Shown: positions 22,485 through 34,093 of the stretch, piece by piece
How the letters are laid out: every line of letters begins with the position of its first letter
Numbering within the stretch: the first letter of the stretch is position 1
From: Kwoniella bestiolae CBS 10118
Taxonomy: Eukaryota; Basidiomycota; Tremellomycetes; Tremellales; Cryptococcaceae
Assembly: GCF_000512585.2 (NCBI RefSeq)
Contig: NC_089241.1
Location: forward strand, 1,488,001-1,552,000
Length of the DNA: 64,000 nt
Reading direction: 5' to 3'
Notes under the pieces: generated by a model
Told to the model about the DNA's origin: nothing
The model's input: the letters and a program-made list of their open reading frames with translations, nothing else
Database searches by the model: none
Made by a program: the position numbers and the translations under genes

Positions 22485-24114
22485 ATGCCATCCCGTCCTC
22501 GGCGCAAGAAGCACACGCGATCCAAAACATCAGACGAAGAATCCAATATCGGTTTGATCCATACCCATTCTGCCCGTCCCAACGGGCTAAGCAGGGCCAC
22601 CACCTCAGCTACCAACGATATACCCATAATTAAAAACCCAAAGATAGCCAAGAAGAAGATACTATGTTGGAGAAGCGGTATAATCGTATTATGGTTCGTC
22701 TCGGCTTGTCTGCTCTATCTACTTACCGATTCACACCCGCTCTGGAGGAATAGTTGGTCTGTGGTGAAGGTACATTTGCCGGGGGGTGAATGGGGGGCTA
22801 TTGAGAGTAGGGGGAGGGGAATTAGTGGGAATGTATTGCATTTACCGACCAAGAGGGATGATCGTTATAAGCGGCAGGAGGCAGAAGGAAAAGGCGATGA
22901 GGAGGAGGGAGAAGAGACGGACGGAGGTTGGTTGTCCGTCAATATGTGGGGATGGTGTTTGCAGGATGTATCGAAGACTGAGTGAGCTTGCGTTTTGCCA
23001 CGCCGTTGAGTTTCACCAAGCTCACATGATCACTGACCGCTTGATTAAATGACGATCTAGGATAATCTGCTCAGGTGAAGATATGCTGTTCGATCTAAAT
23101 GAATTACTAGGAGAAGAATCGAGGTGGGTAAGATTCCATGCAACCGTACCGTGGATTATTGACAGTGTTTTGCTCTTTCTCCGCTCAGATCTAGTGCTCC
23201 CTCGGGAGAGGATTTCAATTTCATCTTGACACACGGGCTGATCATCCATGGGCTTGGTGAATTTTCGTCGTGATTAGGTTGTTGATGACAGTCAAGCTGA
23301 CGTATACTCGTTCACCCGGGACAGCTATGGTAACGGCCATGATGGCTGTGATACCAATGATCATAACGACATTCAGAAGCATACGTGCCAAACAACCTAC
23401 AGTGAGTCATCCGCTTCAGCACGTACATATACTATAGCTGATCTGGCCTGGCCATTGTGCGTGAATCAGATTCAAGGTGGTTGGTTCGAACATGGGTTAT
23501 TGTTGGCAGCTTGTGTACTATGTCTGATTGCTGTGAGTGGGAATGAATAGATGGTCGACGCATCGAAGCTGATGAGTGGTCATTAGTATATCATTGATAG
23601 GTTATTGAAGACCAGCGTTAAGAATAATCTTGAGAATCACAAAGTGTTGTCTGGGTAAGTGTCATCGGACCATCACCAGCAAAGCTAAAATTGTATTCGT
23701 TGATCTGCTCCCAGTCAAGCACTAACAGTAAACGGAATATGCACCCTCTTCCTCTTCCTCACATTCCTCTTATCAGCTCTACCGCCCTTCTACTTCCACA
23801 TGAAGAGACAATCCCAATTAGTAAGATATTGGGAAGATCTAGAGGATTTTGATGAGGCGTTGGCAGATGACGACGAGGAGAAATCCGTACGGAAGAAACG
23901 GCCAAGGAGAGTGAAGAGATCTAGGACGATCAGAGCTGCTCGGGCGTTGTTTGGTAGGAGGGATGATGGTGAACGTGGAGAGAGGAGGGAAGGTACGATC
24001 AGTAGATGGAGAAGTAGGAGGAGGCGGAGAAGGGATGATCGGACTAGGGACGAAAGAAGAGAGCGGTATGATACGAGACACGGTCGGAGGAGAAGAAGAC
24101 ATAGAGATAGCTAG
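22485..24114 (+). CDS. SUR7/PalI family four-pass membrane protein
   Basis: Plasma-membrane protein of the SUR7/PalI (Rim9) claudin-like family, involved in eisosomes or pH-signalling complexes. It starts MPSRPRRKKHTRSKTSDEES. The first membrane segment is IIVLWFVSACLLYLL, followed by an extracellular loop with WLSVNMWGWC and a later Cys (EIICSGEDM), the W-G-x-C...C pattern of the family. Three more hydrophobic segments follow: AMVTAMMAVIPMIITTF, GLLLAACVLCLIAYII and GICTLFLFLTFLLSALP. Seven or so exons are joined by GTGAGT-type introns. The C-terminal tail is extremely basic, with long Arg runs (RSRRRRRRDDRTRDERRERY) and an acidic patch before it. Whether it is the Rim9 or a SUR7 member cannot be decided here. 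Confidence 0.75.
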
Positions 24115-24604
24115 TAATTGCGATGTATTCATATGGATCTTGATACTACGGGACAAGTTGGTCTGGCATCTCGATCTGCCGTATATCTGTGCGAATGCCA
24201 GGCAAGAGAGACGACATTTAAATGTTTCATGCAAAAGAGTTAAATCCGGTCTGTATGCCACATGGAGAGCGAGAGGAGGAGCAGTCCGATGTCCGTTCTC
24301 CGTTTGTACGCTGTTAGGTTCGCGGCAAGTCGGGCCGGCCTTATTTTCAATTCAATCTGATCCCATCTATCGGCGGTACAACAAGGCAATTACCCTGAGA
24401 CAGCATACACAGTCATACAGTCATAGCAGTTGACGCACTGACCCTGAAATTCATCACCTTCACCCCCCAAAAAAAGCATCCATCGCATTCTTTCCATCCT
24501 TCACCTTTCATTCTTTTCAACATTGTCATCTCTTCTCCCTTCTTCAGATCTCCATCTCCATCTGTCACTCATTCACTTACACCCACAAAAACACTCGTAG
24601 CAAC
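24115..24604. other. Intergenic region with pyrimidine-rich leader of transketolase
   Basis: The last 140 bases before the transketolase ATG are strongly C/T-rich on the + strand, typical of highly expressed fungal genes with a CT-rich leader. No gene seen. Confidence 0.55.
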
Positions 24605-27386
24605 ATGTCTGGATTCACTCAAAACGATCAAGTTGCTATCAAGTGAGTGTCTCTTACTGTATAATAAAGCACAGACACCAGTGGAGGATTCTTTGAGGAC
24701 TCTCTGGTCAGCCGTTGATCACCCAAGAGATGGATGATGAACATTCTCGAGACATCAATCTACACTCATAGACTGCTAGTCTCATAAGTAAAGAACCGCT
24801 CGCTGATACCGCTTCACTCACCAGCACCATCCGAGCCCTCGCTGCCGATGTGGTTGGCAAGGTCAGTAATCATCTACCATTTCCGTTAACCAACTCAAGC
24901 TTACACGTTCATCCATCCACTTGCATCCTTTAGGCCAACTCTGGTCACCCTGGTGCTCCCATGGTAAGTCCATCGTCATCTCTCGCTCATACATAGAACT
25001 TTTGCTGATATCCCAATCACAGGGTATGGCTCCCGTTGCCCACGTTCTTTTCAGTCGATTCATGAACTTCAACTCCAAGAACCCAAAGTGGATCAACAGA
25101 GATCGATTCGTCCTTTCCAACGGACATGCGTGAGTGACGATTCATCGACCCTCTTATCAATACACGAGCCAAGCTGATTCACGCCTTAAATTCGACCACG
25201 TAGTTGTGCCCTTCAGTATATCCTCCTCCACCTTGCTGGATACAAGGTATCCATGGATGATCTCAAATCATTCAGACAAATCGACTCCATCACCCCCGGT
25301 CACCCCGAGTTGGGTGTCACTGACGGTATTGAAGTTACCACTGGTCCTCTTGGTCAAGGTAAGTAATCTGCCTTCTTCAGCTTCATTGTCATTATTCGAA
25401 ATCAAGCAAATCAAGCTAATTTAAATGCCTATTTAGGTATCTCCAACGCCGTTGGTCTTGCCATTGCTCAAGCCCACATGGGTGCCGTCTTCAACAAGGA
25501 CAACTTCTCCCTCATTGACAACTACACCTATGGTACGTGCTTACAAACTATTCTTGTTCAGCAGAAGAAAACAAATTTAAGCGAGATTTGCATGGGCTGA
25601 CGTCATTTGATAGTTTTCACCGGTGATGGATGTCTCCAAGAAGGTGTTGCCTCCGAAGCTTGTTCTCTTGCCGGTCACTTGAAATTGGGTAACTTGATTG
25701 CTATTTACGACGACAACAGTGAGTGATTCGTACTTTTTGCAGTATGGTCAGTTTTACTGATATGTCCCGCAGAGATCACCATTGACGGTGACACCGCTGT
25801 ATCTTTCACCGAGGACGTCGAGGCCAGATTCAAGTCTTACGGATGGGAAGTTCTCCACGTAGAGAAAGGTGACGAGTGAGTAGTCTCAAATTTCCTCAAA
25901 GACACACGAGTCTGACCCCATGTCCAGTGACGTCGCTGCCATCGAAGCCGCCCTCAAGGAAGCCCAAAAGACCAAGGACCAACCAACCATCATCAACCTC
26001 AAAACCACCATCGGTTTCGGTTCCCTCAAACAAGGTGGTCACGATGTCCACGGTGCTCCCCTCAAAAAGGATGATATCACTCAACTCAAGAAAAAGTTCG
26101 GTTTCAACCCAGAAGAGACCTTTGCTGTCCCCCAAGAGACCTACGACATCTACAACGCCGCTGCTGAAAAGGGTGCCAAGGCCGAAGCCGACTGGAACGC
26201 TCTTTTCAAGCAATACGCCGAGAAATACCCCAAGGAAGCTTCCGAGCTTACTCGACGAGTTGAGGGTAGACTTCCCGAAGGATGGGAAAAGGCTCTCCCC
26301 ACCTACACCACCTCTGACGCCGCCGTTGGGTCCCGAAAGCTCTCCGAAACCACCATCAGCAAGCTCGCTGAAGTCCTTCCTGAACTTGTCGGTGGTTCAG
26401 CTGATTTGACCGGTTCCAACTTGACCCGATGGAAGAACGCTGAAGACTTCCAACACCCTTCCACCGGTCTCGGTTCATACGCTGGTCGATACTTCCGATT
26501 CGGTGTACGAGAGCACGGTATGGCCGCCATCTGTAACGGTATCGCCGCTTACGGTGGTCTCATCCCATTCGGTGCTACTTTCCTCAACTTCGTCTCATAC
26601 GCCGCTGGTGCCGTCAGACTCTCTGCCCTCTCCCACTTGCGAGTACTCCAAGTTGCCACCCACGACTCCATTGGTCTCGGTGAAGATGGACCTACCCACC
26701 AACCTGTTGAAACCGCTGCCTGGCTCCGAGCTGTTCCCAACCTTGCCTTTTGGAGACCTGCCGACGGTAACGAAACCTCTGCTTCATACCTCGTTTCCAT
26801 CCTCTCTCAACACACTCCTTCCGTCCTTGCCTTCTCTAGACAAAACTTGCCCCAACTCGCCAACTCTTCCATCGAAAAGGCCGCCAAGGGTGGTTACGTG
26901 TTGGAGGAAGTTGAGAACGCCGATGTCACCTTGGTATCTACCGGTTCCGAAGTCCCATTGTGTCTTGAAGCTGTCAACCAGTTGAAATCCAAGGGAATCA
27001 AGGCTCGATTGGTGTCCTTGCCATGTTTCGAAGTGTTCGAGACTCAATCTAGGGAATACAAATTATCCGTCCTTCCTTCAGGTGCTCCAATCCTTTCCGT
27101 AGAGGCCTACTCCACTTTCGGTTGGGGTCAATACTCTCACGACCACTTTGGTCTTAAAGCTTGGGGTGCTTCAGGTCCTTACGACCAAGTGTACAAGAAG
27201 GTGAGTGTCCTACGTCCATCTACTGGTAGTCTCCGATGATGCTTACGATCGATGTGACCATAGTTCGACTTGACCCCCGAGGGTATCGCCAAGAGAGCCG
27301 AAAAGGTCGTCTCCTTCTACAAGAAGCGAGGTCAACCTGTATTCTCACCATTGATCTCTGCTTTGGACGACATCTCCGATGAATAG
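24605..27386 (+). CDS. TKL1: Transketolase
   Basis: Thiamine-diphosphate enzyme of the non-oxidative pentose phosphate pathway; moves two-carbon ketol units between sugar phosphates in the cytosol. It starts MSGFTQNDQVAI and splices to NTIRALAADVVGK. Family blocks are ANSGHPGAPMGMAPVAHVLF, RDRFVLSNGHACALQYILLH, GPLGQGISNAVGLAIAQAH, FTGDGCLQEGVASEACSLAG (ThDP/metal), TIGFGSLKQGGHDVHGAPLK, ELVGGSADLTGSNLTRW, RYFRFGVREHGMAAICNGIA (catalytic Glu), HDSIGLGEDGPTHQPVETAA and TFGWGQYSHDHFGLKAWGAS. The N-terminal half is cut by seven or eight small introns, the C-terminal half by only one. The last exon ends PLISALDDISDE and a stop at 27386. Codon use is strongly biased to C-ending codons (GCC, ACC, TCC), consistent with high expression. 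Certain at the family level. Confidence 0.96.
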
Positions 27387-27819
27387 ATTCAGATAGATGG
27401 ATTTATACAAGGGATACAAGGGAATAGATGAAAGGCTTTCTTTTTTGATATTACGTTTTTTGATTTGAGTTTTTACATGTTTATAGTGATAGTTTGTTTT
27501 GCCCGAGTTGAAGATGCACATGATCAAGCATCCTATTACCTTTTCCGGGCTGCACAATTGCATGTGTAGTCAAGTGGACCGTAATCTTAGTATGATCGTA
27601 GATGAACGATCCTTCCAACAATGACGGTGACGAATGGATCCGGCCGGCGATATCCGACATCATGTAAATGAAATGGTCCTAGCCTGCAACAGACCCCGAA
27701 CTGACTTTGGTCAACAAGTTCTTTATGCCAGTATCGTGCACATGAACTTCCCATCTTCTCTAGGAATATCAAGCTAAGCTCCCTGTGTATAGCGTGTAAA
27801 GTGTGTGTCAGAGCAGAGA
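27387..27819. other. Intergenic region
   Basis: Transketolase 3' UTR and the decarboxylase promoter. No gene or repeat recognised. Confidence 0.6.
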
Positions 27820-30418
27820 ATGGACATTGAAGAGTGAGTCATGCACTTCTTTCGATTTTACCGAAGCGGAGCTGACTCCAAATCTACAATAGATTCAGAA
27901 AAGCAGGTCAGTCCGTCCGATTCTCTCGATCTGCCTATAAGTCAGTACGGTGAAACTGCGTAGTTCAGAGGCTGATATTAGTATTGGACATAGGCTACGC
28001 AGCCATAGATTCGATATGCGATTATTACGCCAATATCTCCCAGGTCCCTGTTAAGGCAAAGGTGCAGCCTGGTTATTTGATCGATCAGTTGCCTAGTGAG
28101 TGTACCATCATCGAGCTGAACGACATTATGTATGGTGTGTATGTTGTACTGACCAGTAAATATGATTTGTGATTTCTAGAAGAAGCACCTGAGGATGGAC
28201 AGAGATTCGATGAGATTCAAAAGGATTTTGGGAAGTTGATCCTACCAGGTATGTGTGAACTCTTTGGTTCATCACTTTTGCCTATGAAGGCAAGGAGCCA
28301 GATCGAAGACTAAGGACTGATGGAATAGGAATGATCTAGGAATAACACACTGGCAATCCCCCTCTTTCTTCGCCTATTTCCCTGCCAACTCGACTTTTGA
28401 ATGTATGATAGCGGATCTGTACTCTTCTAGCGTGTCTAATCCAGGCTTCAACGTAGGTGTTTTCCCCTCTATATTCTTTGTCTATGGCTCATGATCGTAT
28501 GAAATGGCTTGCTGATATACCATATTCGCATAGTGGATCTGCTCACCCGCTTGTACAGAGCTGGAACAGGTCGTAGTAGAATGGGCAGCTAGGATGTTGG
28601 GCTTGTCCAAGGACTTTTGGGGTTCCTCAGGGATCGGTGGGGGAGTCATTATGGTGAGTCACCATGTGATCTTGGGAATAGGTCTTTATTGGTGTTACTT
28701 CATCTGAAGAAGCTGACTCGCTCATTTCGTTCACACACCAGGGGTCAGCCTCAGACTCGGCATTCACAGCAGCCATCGCAGCTCGGGAAAAGGCTCTGAG
28801 ACGCTTATCTGTCGAGTCTGGAGTCAAAGCAGGAGACAACGGCCAGATCGAGATTCCCGATAAGATCAGGCAAGAGTACGGTCAGAAATTGGTAGTTTAC
28901 GGAAGTACCCAGACTCATAGCTTGGGTGCGAAGGTAAGTCAAGTCGCCCCTTTTCATGCTGGAGCTTTGCATGCACCATCACTTGCTGAGATCTTGTCGA
29001 TTCGGTATTCGTGTATAGGCCGCTCTGATGCTTGGTTTGCCGTTCCGAGCTATACCTGTCTCGATAGATGATCAGTACGCCCTTAGGGGAGAAGCTGTCA
29101 GAGAGGCTATTGAGAAGGACAAGAAAGATGGGCTAGTGCCGTTCTTAGTCTGTAAGTAAAGATCTCTCTGGTCTACTGGATCTCCCGCACTTCTTTCTGT
29201 GAAAGACCATATGATCGTACTTCGGGTGAGGGTGCAGACGACTGATAACTGTTCTGCCTCGCAGACGCTACTGTTGGAACTACCTCTACTGGAGCTGTAG
29301 ATAGGATAGCTGAGATTGGTGAAGTCTGTGAGTACCGAGAGTTCTCACTGGGGACATATCAAAAAGCAGCCTGATGGCGCTGACCTGGTCTACTGGTGGT
29401 CTGGCTTAGTGAAAGAATACCCAACGACTTTCCTCCATGTCGATGCTGCCGTGAGCTTTCTTTTCTTCGACTCTAGTATCCGATCCGCTTGCACCAGAGA
29501 CTGATCAGTAAGCACCGTCGTGATGACAGTGGGCCGGTGTGGCATATGCCTTACCGCAATATCGAGAATCCCTGCGATTGCAAGAAGTAAACGAATATGC
29601 CGATTCGTTCTGCACGAATTTCCATAAATGGGGATTAACGACGTTTGACTGTAGTGAGTTGCCGTTGGCGATGGTGGTATCTTCATACTGATACTATCTA
29701 TCGCTAGGTATATTCTGCGTGAAGAATCGAAAAGACCTGACTCAAGCTCTGGACGTTACGCCGGTGAGTAGGTAGAGCGCCCACGGAGATCGGAGGATTG
29801 ACTGATGTCGTTGCTATGCCCACAGCCCTTCCTTCGAAGTAAGGAGGCGGATGCAGGTACAGTAATTGATTATAGGAATTGGCAGCCTGCCTTGGGAAGA
29901 CGATTCAGAAGTATCAAATTGTGGTTCGTGTTGAGAAGCTTCGGTGTCAATGGGTTCCAGAAACATCTCGAGAGGGTGAGTAGGCCTTGGGCAACTATCT
30001 CCCCCCCCTTCGACGGGATGCGCGTCTGCGATTGTGCTGACACGATGATGAACAGGGCATCGAGCATTGTCAGCGTCTCACCGAGATAGTCTCACAATCA
30101 TCCAAATTCGAGATTATCACTCCGCCCAGTCTCGCCCTATTGGTCTTCCGACTCAATCCGTCTTCCTCAGGCGGAGGTAAGGTAGACGACGACAAGTTGA
30201 ACCTCCTAAATCAGAAATTACATCAAAGACTGGACACGCGGTATGATATCTTCCTTACTCAGACCGTGTTGCATAGTATCGAACGCAACGTGTTCTGCAT
30301 AAGACTGGCTATGGGGGGTGTGAATACTTCTTTTGAGGATGTGCAAAGGGCTTGGGAGATTATAGAGGAGGAGGGGGAGAGGGTGTTGAGTGAGGGTGAT
30401 GGGTTGGTGTTGGGTTAA
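27820..30418 (+). CDS. Aromatic-L-amino-acid decarboxylase (PLP group II decarboxylase)
   Basis: PLP enzyme of the DOPA/tryptophan/tyrosine decarboxylase family, forming aromatic amines such as tryptamine or tyramine and CO2. It starts with a small exon (MDIEE), then FRKAG, then YAAIDSICDYYANISQVPV. Conserved parts are THWQSPSFFAYFPANSTFE, WICSPACTELEQVVVEWAAR, VIMGSASDSAFTAAIAARE, YGSTQTHSLGAKAALMLGLP, ATVGTTSTGAVDRIAEIG, TFLHVDAAWAGVAYALP (PLP Asp) and FCTNFHKWGLTTFDCSIFCV (Schiff-base Lys in HKW). The C-terminal part has NWQPALGRRFRSIKLWFVLR and ERNVFCIRLAMGGVNTSFED. About 14 canonical introns are needed. The preferred substrate cannot be read off. It is convergent with HXL1, 874 bp away. 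Confidence 0.88.
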
Positions 30419-31292
30419 GAATAGAAGATATAGCTTAGAGTGGTTGGGACCCTTTTGTAGATGTTTAAAGGATGGTCGGACATACGGAATAGAAGTTCAT
30501 TTTAGATGGATTGATATGCATCACTCTGCACTACTCGCTCTTTTGGCTCTTGTATTGAAGTCGACACGAAAACCACTGTGCGAGAGAATTCAGTTGACCG
30601 TTCATCTTCGTAGGGGCTGGCTGATGCAGAATGCAATGCACGTAGACAGATCTGGCACTCTTCCGATTGTTCAACGCTTTGATTGACAAGCCGTGATCAT
30701 ACTGAATGAACATGCATATATCATACTCATACTCCACAACCTATCTATCTATATACTAAACATGATTTCCCGTCATCCAACAAAACTTCCAAACTGCCCA
30801 GTCCAATAAATACACTCAATCCAACATCTCTCCTAACATCGTACCAAAACCAGACCTTCAACCACGAATAATCAAAATGATCCCAACAAACTACATTTCA
30901 ATTCCCTTTGCCCCAACTCTTCCCGCTACACGCACGTAAACACGGCTCAAGCCTTTGCAGGCGAGCGGGTGTGAAGTGCGGAGTCTATGGGTTGAGCCGA
31001 AGTAGATAAAAATGAAATGAGCTGTAGGAACATTCCTTCAATCATGGTAAAGACGAGTGGGGATGATGAGATAGTCGGAGATTTGCGGAAGGAGATATGA
31101 GATTGACTAGGTCAATCTGGCGAGTCGAGTCAATGACGAAGAGGCGAGATACTTGATTGTCCATATGAGAGGATTATCGACAATTCTGTTTGTTCTACCG
31201 TTATCATGTATATTTTCGATATATGTTGATGTTCGTCGGTTAAGTCACCGTGTTTGGTTTTATTTTACTTCTTCCATGTTCCAATCGTTCTT
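30419..31292. other. Convergent intergenic region
   Basis: 3' UTRs of the decarboxylase (+) and HXL1 (-). On the HXL1 side this could be a long 3' UTR, as is usual for HAC1-type mRNAs that carry localisation signals. No gene recognised. Confidence 0.5.
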
Positions 31293-32882
31293 CTATACTA
31301 CAACCGATCCTGATCCTGTTCCATTCCCGAACCATTCCATTCCCAGGACACTCTGCTCGTGTTCCTGTACTTGTCCGTTCCCTCCCTGTTCTCTATGATT
31401 GTTCCTCCCCTCGATATCCTCTATCAGATTCTTCATCGCTTCATCCCAATTGTCCAACCCGTCTAACGAGTTGATTCCATTTTCCCAAGATACTTGTTCG
31501 CCTTGACCATTCCACAAGTTGCCGGGTAAGTGACCATGGAAGATTGAGGTGTTATCCATCCTCTCCGCTGAGCCAAGGCTATGACCAATCTCGATACCAA
31601 ACGGATTCTCTCTTCCGTGATCAAGTTGTTGTTGGTGGTGCTGTTGTTGTCTGAATGGATTGAATGATTCCCCCTCGCCCGCTGCAGGGCCTTGTGTTCC
31701 TCTTCATCAGATGAAGCAGAAGACATGGTCGCCACCTCTGCTGGGTGGCGAGCGACGGGGTTCGAAACGTTCGAGACAAGTTCATTACCGTTCAACAATT
31801 GAGGTTGGGATTGAGATGAAGGTGCAATGTCGGTGATGGTGCTTGGGTAGAGTGGCGGCGAAAGGGTAGAGTCTAGACCTGCTGTCGGAGGTGGGATGAC
31901 AACAGGTGCTGAGATGAATGACGACCAGTCTATCATGTTTGATGTGGTGGGTGATACGAGGTCTGCGGGTTGTTGTTCGACGACAGTGACGGAAGGTTTG
32001 ATATCTTGAGTAGTGGAGGAAGAGGATTGTAATCCGGAGAAATTGGCAACGGCGACTACTTGCTTGACCAGGTTCTCCAATAATGATACACGTTCACGAA
32101 GAGCTGCGTTTTCAGCTTTTAGATGGGTAACTTCGTTGGTCTCTGTCGTGAGGGAGACTGGTGGTAGCTGAGCAGCGGGTTGGGGTTGTTGCTCAGGCAC
32201 AGGTGAAGGTGTGTGATGGATCACAGGTTTAACATCTTCTAACTCGATATCCAAATCGGCTGGTGGAGGGGCAACGTTGGACAATTTCACACCGGTACCG
32301 TTGACCAGTTCAGATGGAATACCGAGGTCGTTGGCCAATGAGATGACGCTTTGTGCGGGTGATGTCTCCCTTCCCACACTGAATGATGAGGGTGGTGTAG
32401 CTGTGGGTGGCGAGTCACCTTTGAGAGCTCGGTTCTCAGCTTCCAGCTCGACAACTCGTTGTTCGAGATATACCAGGTGCGCTTTACGTTGGTTACGTGA
32501 CCGTTGGGCTGATTCTCTGTTCCGGATTGTCTATGGGAATGAATTGAATTGGATTAGCGGGGTCGATAAGTGAATTGGGTTTTGAATGGGGTGTTTGGTA
32601 CTAGCGAGTGAGGTGTATGAAAAAGTGAAAGGAGTTCGTGGGAATGACTGGTAACAAAGGAAGTAAACCCAAACTCACCCTAGCCTCCTTCCTAGCTATC
32701 TTAGCTTTCATGTCCTCATCCATCTCACCCCCCTGTTCCAACTCCTCCTCCTCGTCATCATCATCATGTTGATCTTCGGTGGATGACGTGGACGGTCTAG
32801 GTTTCTTGGCCTTGTTACCGGTAGGCGAGGTCGAAGAGGATGGGGCGGGTCGTTTGGAGGATGAGGCCACTGCGTTTGTCAT
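31293..32882 (-). CDS. HXL1: HXL1: Hac1/Xbp1-like bZIP factor of the unfolded protein response, with Ire1-type intron
   Basis: bZIP activator of endoplasmic-reticulum stress genes. Exon 1 (32679-32882, 68 residues) is Ser/Pro-rich and acidic. A normal 148-nt intron (32531-32678) leads to the basic region TIRNRESAQRSRNQRKAHLV (from residue 69) and leucine zipper VYLEQRVVELEAENRALK. Frame 1 runs on to a stop at 31463, giving 423 residues. Removing a further 56 nt (31685-31740), which lacks GT-AG ends, shifts to a second open frame that continues to 31293 and gives 461 residues. The new C-terminus passes through GESFNPFRQQQHHQQQ and NGINSLDGLDNWDEAMKNLI, an acidic, Trp-containing tail that looks like an activation domain. 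The stop-shifted layout, the bZIP type and the 56-nt length match what is known of Cryptococcus HXL1. Standard gene finders would report only the unspliced form. Confidence 0.93.
31685..31740 (-). promoter_or_regulatory. HXL1: 56-nt unconventional (Ire1) intron of HXL1 with stem-loops
   Basis: On the minus strand the 5' site is a 7-nt loop CAGCAGA (31737-31743) closed by a perfect 7-bp stem, CGCCACC with GGTGGCG (31744-31750 and 31730-31736). The 3' site is CTGCAGC (31682-31688) closed by GCCC/GGGC. Both fit the Ire1 consensus CNG|CNGN. Cutting after the third base of each loop removes exactly 56 nt, and 56 mod 3 = 2 is the shift needed to enter the second frame. Joining would be by tRNA ligase. 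Confidence 0.92.
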
Positions 32883-33134
32883 TGTCGGTGTTGGTGATAT
32901 GTTGGTGGAATGTGATAGAAGGGTTATAGTAAAATGGATGTACAAAAAAGGTAATAGAAGGTCAGGTATATATGTATATGTGTTTATATGGGAATGAATG
33001 AACAGAAGTGAGTGCTAAGTAGATAAAAAGCTGTACAACGAAATGAATTGGAAATGGGGTATGCAGTGTATGGTAGTATGGTAGTGTATGTATGGTGGTA
33101 TGTATGGTGAGAAGAGTAAGAGAGTGGGGGGATC

Positions 33135-33148
33135 GACGTGGAACCAAT
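33135..33148 (-). promoter_or_regulatory. Possible UPR element (UPRE/ERSE-II-like) upstream of HXL1
   Basis: On the minus strand this reads ATTGG, two bases, CCACGTC. ERSE-II is ATTGG-N-CCACG, so the spacing is one base longer. The plus strand reads GACGTGG, the core of a UPRE. It lies about 255 bp upstream of the HXL1 ATG, suggesting autoregulation; this is inference. Confidence 0.35.
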
Positions 33149-33421
33149 GACTCTCCCCTATATATGGTATACGTGGAGTATCGACGGGATCAAATTAGAC
33201 TGTGTAGGTGTACAGGTGAACCGGGCTTTAAGGGTAAGACGCAAGGTACTCCTTTGGATCAACCCTTTCTTTTGTTCGGCCGCAGACCGAGTACACCACA
33301 CACCACTGTGCACTTGGCATCATCGCCCCACTTCTCTGCATTTTTGGATTTGTATTCTCGTAATAAATGAATAACCACCCAAAGGTTATTTCATTAGAGT
33401 TGATCAGTTATTCATTCAAAA

Positions 33422-33433
33422 CACGTCGACGTG
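33422..33433. promoter_or_regulatory. Palindromic CACGTCGACGTG element
   Basis: A perfect 12-bp palindrome giving GACGTG cores on both strands, about 540 bp upstream of the HXL1 ATG. bZIP dimers bind such ACGT-centred sites; function is inferred. Confidence 0.35.
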
Positions 33434-34093
33434 ATTACAGTAGTGGTGGTGCTATTCCGACACTTGTACGAGTACAGCATAGCATAGTCGCAGTGTTCCA
33501 TCGATGCGTTGAATGTAGCCTAGCCTCGATTCATATCAGATAATCAAACACACAAACGTAAGCGAACAAAAGGGAAAAAAAGGTCGAGACCTCCTTAGTC
33601 CTCTCAGTTGCATCATAGCTCTCCTTTCAATCAACTGGATATGTGAAATGTGGAAGTGATTGTGGATCCACAGATCAAAGGCAATCAATCAGTGTTCCCT
33701 CCTGCCATTAGTCCACCGCATCACGCATCACGCGTTATACAGCTCACACAAAGGAAAGGAAATCTTGATTCACATGACGTGACGATTGGGCATCATCCTC
33801 TACGCACATAGGTGAATCTATTTCTTGGTGGACTAAAGAGCGCTGGATGGATGGATACGTCATGCGCTACGATGATTCGAGCCAATGAATATCACATCGC
33901 CTGGACAGCACGACTAGATGGCAGCATACACCAAATTCATCAAACGCTCTGATCTACACTCAACATATCTAAACCCAAAGCCAATATAACACTTGATGGC
34001 GATCTAGCCAATCTATCAAGAAAGATAATAAATCTACACGATCATAATCATCACTCTACATAGATATCAATGTCCCCCAACTAACTGTATGAT

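Larger units (their letters stand above)
32883..34093. other. HXL1 upstream region and OPT 3' region
   Basis: No gene seen. The part nearest HXL1 is rich in short TA/GT tracts and is probably its 5' UTR and promoter, with two GACGTG-type motifs. The part above 33500 should include the OPT gene's 3' UTR. Confidence 0.55.

Noticed and set aside
25876..26409. Second long + frame within transketolase
   Set aside because: It is the out-of-frame shadow of highly biased transketolase codons.
31463..31740. Unspliced C-terminus of HXL1 as the only product
   Set aside because: It is probably made from the uninduced mRNA, but the second frame with the Ire1 sites explains the longer coherent C-terminus.
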